Shown: positions 9,221-10,220 of the stretch, in pieces | Layout of the letters: every line of letters starts with the position of its first letter | How positions within the stretch are numbered: the first letter of the stretch is position 1 | Origin: Saccoglossus kowalevskii | Lineage: Eukaryota > Hemichordata > Enteropneusta > Harrimaniidae | Assembly: GCF_000003605.2 (NCBI RefSeq) | Contig: NW_003116953.1 | Coordinates: 102,521-112,740, forward strand | DNA: 10,220 nt | Reading direction: 5' to 3' | The notes under the pieces: model-generated | Seen by the model: only the letters and a program-made list of their open reading frames with translations | Told to the model about the DNA's origin: nothing | Database searches by the model: none | Translations under genes and position numbers: made by a program

Positions 9221-9490
9221 TTTGTATGTGAATGCCTGGTTCCTATATTTGTATGTGTGCACCTGGCCCCAAATTTGTATGTGAATGCCTGGTTCCTAAA
9301 TTTGTATGTGTGCACCTGGCTCCCAAATTCGTATGTGAATGCCTGGTTCCTAAATTTGTATGTGTGCACCTCGCTCCTAAATTTATATGTGTGCAACCTG
9401 GCTTCTAAATTTGTATGTGTGTGCTTGGTTTCTAAATTTGTTGGTGTGCACCTGGCTACTAAATTTGTATGTGTGTGCTTGGTTCCTAAA
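9221..9490. repeat. Higher-order repeat copy 1, 270 bp
   Basis: Ten 27-bp units form a block that is repeated immediately downstream. Within it the first six units alternate between a type with GTGAATGCCTGGTTCCT and a type with GTGTGCACCTGGCYCC, giving a 54-bp dimer. One unit has lost a base (CTGGCCCC, near 9265) and a later one has gained a base (GCAACCTGG, near 9395), so the block length stays exactly 270 bp. Confidence 0.93.
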
Positions 9491-9760
9491 TTTGTATGTG
9501 AATGCCTGGTTCCTATATTTGTATGTGTGCACCTGACCCCAAATTTGTATGTGAATGCCTGGTTCCTAAATTTGTATGTGTGCACCTGGCTCCCAAATTC
9601 GTATGTGAATGCCTGGTTCCTAAATTTGTATGTGTGCACCTCGCTCCTAAATTTATATGTGTGCAACCTGGCTTCTAAATTTGTATGTGTGTGCTTAGTT
9701 TCTAAATTTGTTGGTGTGCACCTGGCTCCTAAATTTGTATGTGTGTGCTTGGTTCCTAAA
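9491..9760. repeat. Higher-order repeat copy 2, 270 bp
   Basis: This block is identical to 9221-9490 except at three positions that I could find: G9266 is A9536, G9427 is A9697, and A9458 is C9728. That is about 99% identity. It carries the same one-base loss and one-base gain. The near-identity, with variant order preserved across ten diverged units, shows a single recent duplication of the whole block. After it the array switches to near-uniform units. Confidence 0.93.
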
Positions 9761-10220
9761 TTTGTTGGTGTGCACATGGTTCCTAAATTTGTATGTGTGC
9801 ACCTGGCTCCTAAATTTGTATGTGTGCACCTGGCTTCTAAATTTGTATGTGTGCACCTTGCTTCTAAATTTGTATGTGTGCACCTGGCTTCTAAATTTGT
9901 ATGTGTGCACTTGGCTTCTAAATTTGTATGTGTGCATGGCTCCTAAATTTGTATGTGTGCACCTGGCTTCTAAATTTGTATGCGTGCACCTGGCTTCTAA
10001 ATTTGTATGTGTTTACCTGGCTTCTAAATTTGTATGTGTGCACCTGGCTTCTAAATTTGTATGTGTGCACCTGGCTTCTAAATTTGTATGTGTGCACTTG
10101 GCTTCTAAATTTGTATGTGTGCACCTGGCTTCTAAATTTGTATGTGTGCACCTGGCTTCTAAATTTGTGTGTGTGCACCTGGCTCCTAAATTTGTATGTG
10201 TGCACCTGGCTTCTAAATTT

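Larger units (their letters stand above)
9192..10220. repeat. 27-bp minisatellite, about 38 units, cut by window edge
   Basis: The consensus unit is CACCTGGCTTCTAAA followed by TTTGTATGTGTG. I count 38 copies of the AAATTT-like core, from 9218 to 10215, spaced 27 bp apart except for a 26-bp step (9245-9271), a 28-bp step (9379-9407), the same pair again (9515-9541 and 9649-9677) and a 25-bp step (9920-9945). The left third is diverse and has higher-order structure; from about 9760 the units are nearly uniform. The unit is T/G-rich on the plus strand. Each typical unit contains the alternating purine-pyrimidine run TGTATGTGTGCAC, and 17 contain CACCTG. Because 27 is nine codons and the unit lacks a stop in four of six frames, long open frames appear on both strands (plus 9182-9946 and 9936 to the window end; minus 9100-9777, 9695-9937 and 9918-10205). 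These are periodicity artefacts unless transcription is shown. The array continues beyond the window. Confidence 0.97.

Noticed and set aside
9100-9777. 225-codon minus-strand frame as a gene
   Set aside because: It has the same periodicity cause. Its non-repeat tail (about 45 residues after the repeats) has no recognisable feature.
9182-9946. 254-codon plus-strand frame as a gene for a repetitive protein
   Set aside because: The frame exists because the 27-bp unit has no stop in that phase. The minus strand is equally open, there is no start context or non-repeat domain, and a 2-bp unit deletion ends it.
9192-10220. CRISPR array
   Set aside because: The units are contiguous with no unique spacers between repeats, and the context is animal-like with no cas genes.
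1-10220. tRNA genes or tRNA-derived SINEs
   Set aside because: I looked for A-box and B-box (GGTTCRANNCC) pairs on both strands by eye and found none with proper spacing.

Overview
The window looks like non-coding nuclear DNA from an animal. It is AT-rich and visibly poor in CpG outside a few spots. No reading frame with a convincing protein occurs on either strand, and I found no rRNA or tRNA gene, no bacterial operon signals (tightly packed ORFs with ribosome binding sites) and no CRISPR array. The mix of a short fold-back element carrying TTTTCGCT-type motifs, decayed repeats built on a TTTGAATGCAATCC / GGCATGTC core, and a long minisatellite reminds me of marine lophotrochozoan genomes, especially bivalves. 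That placement is an inference from texture, not from a diagnostic gene.

Layout: 1-1480 is featureless AT-rich DNA. 1481-2150 holds five degenerate copies of a short module in direct orientation. 2399-2612 is an old tandem duplication of about 100 bp. 2613-5220 is largely featureless apart from small duplications and hairpins. 5221-5471 is a 77-bp tandem repeat of three full copies and a fragment. 5792-5843 is a small imperfect inverted repeat. 6001-6210 is the clearest mobile element, a 210-bp MITE-like fold-back bounded by TACTGTA...TACAGTA. 6658-6692 is a strong hairpin. 7126-7395 and 8293-8401 are the only two places where I would look for an exon, both weakly supported. 9192-10220 is a 27-bp minisatellite of about 38 units running off the right edge, with a 270-bp higher-order repeat (10 units) present twice at about 99% identity.

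No set of genes works together here. The most informative feature is the 27-bp array: it has higher-order structure, paired 1-bp length changes that cancel, alternating unit types, a purine-pyrimidine alternating run and, in 17 places, a CACCTG E-box. Its long open frames on both strands follow from the 27-bp (9-codon) period and are not evidence of coding. I do not see a clear new biological system; the findings are ranked accordingly.
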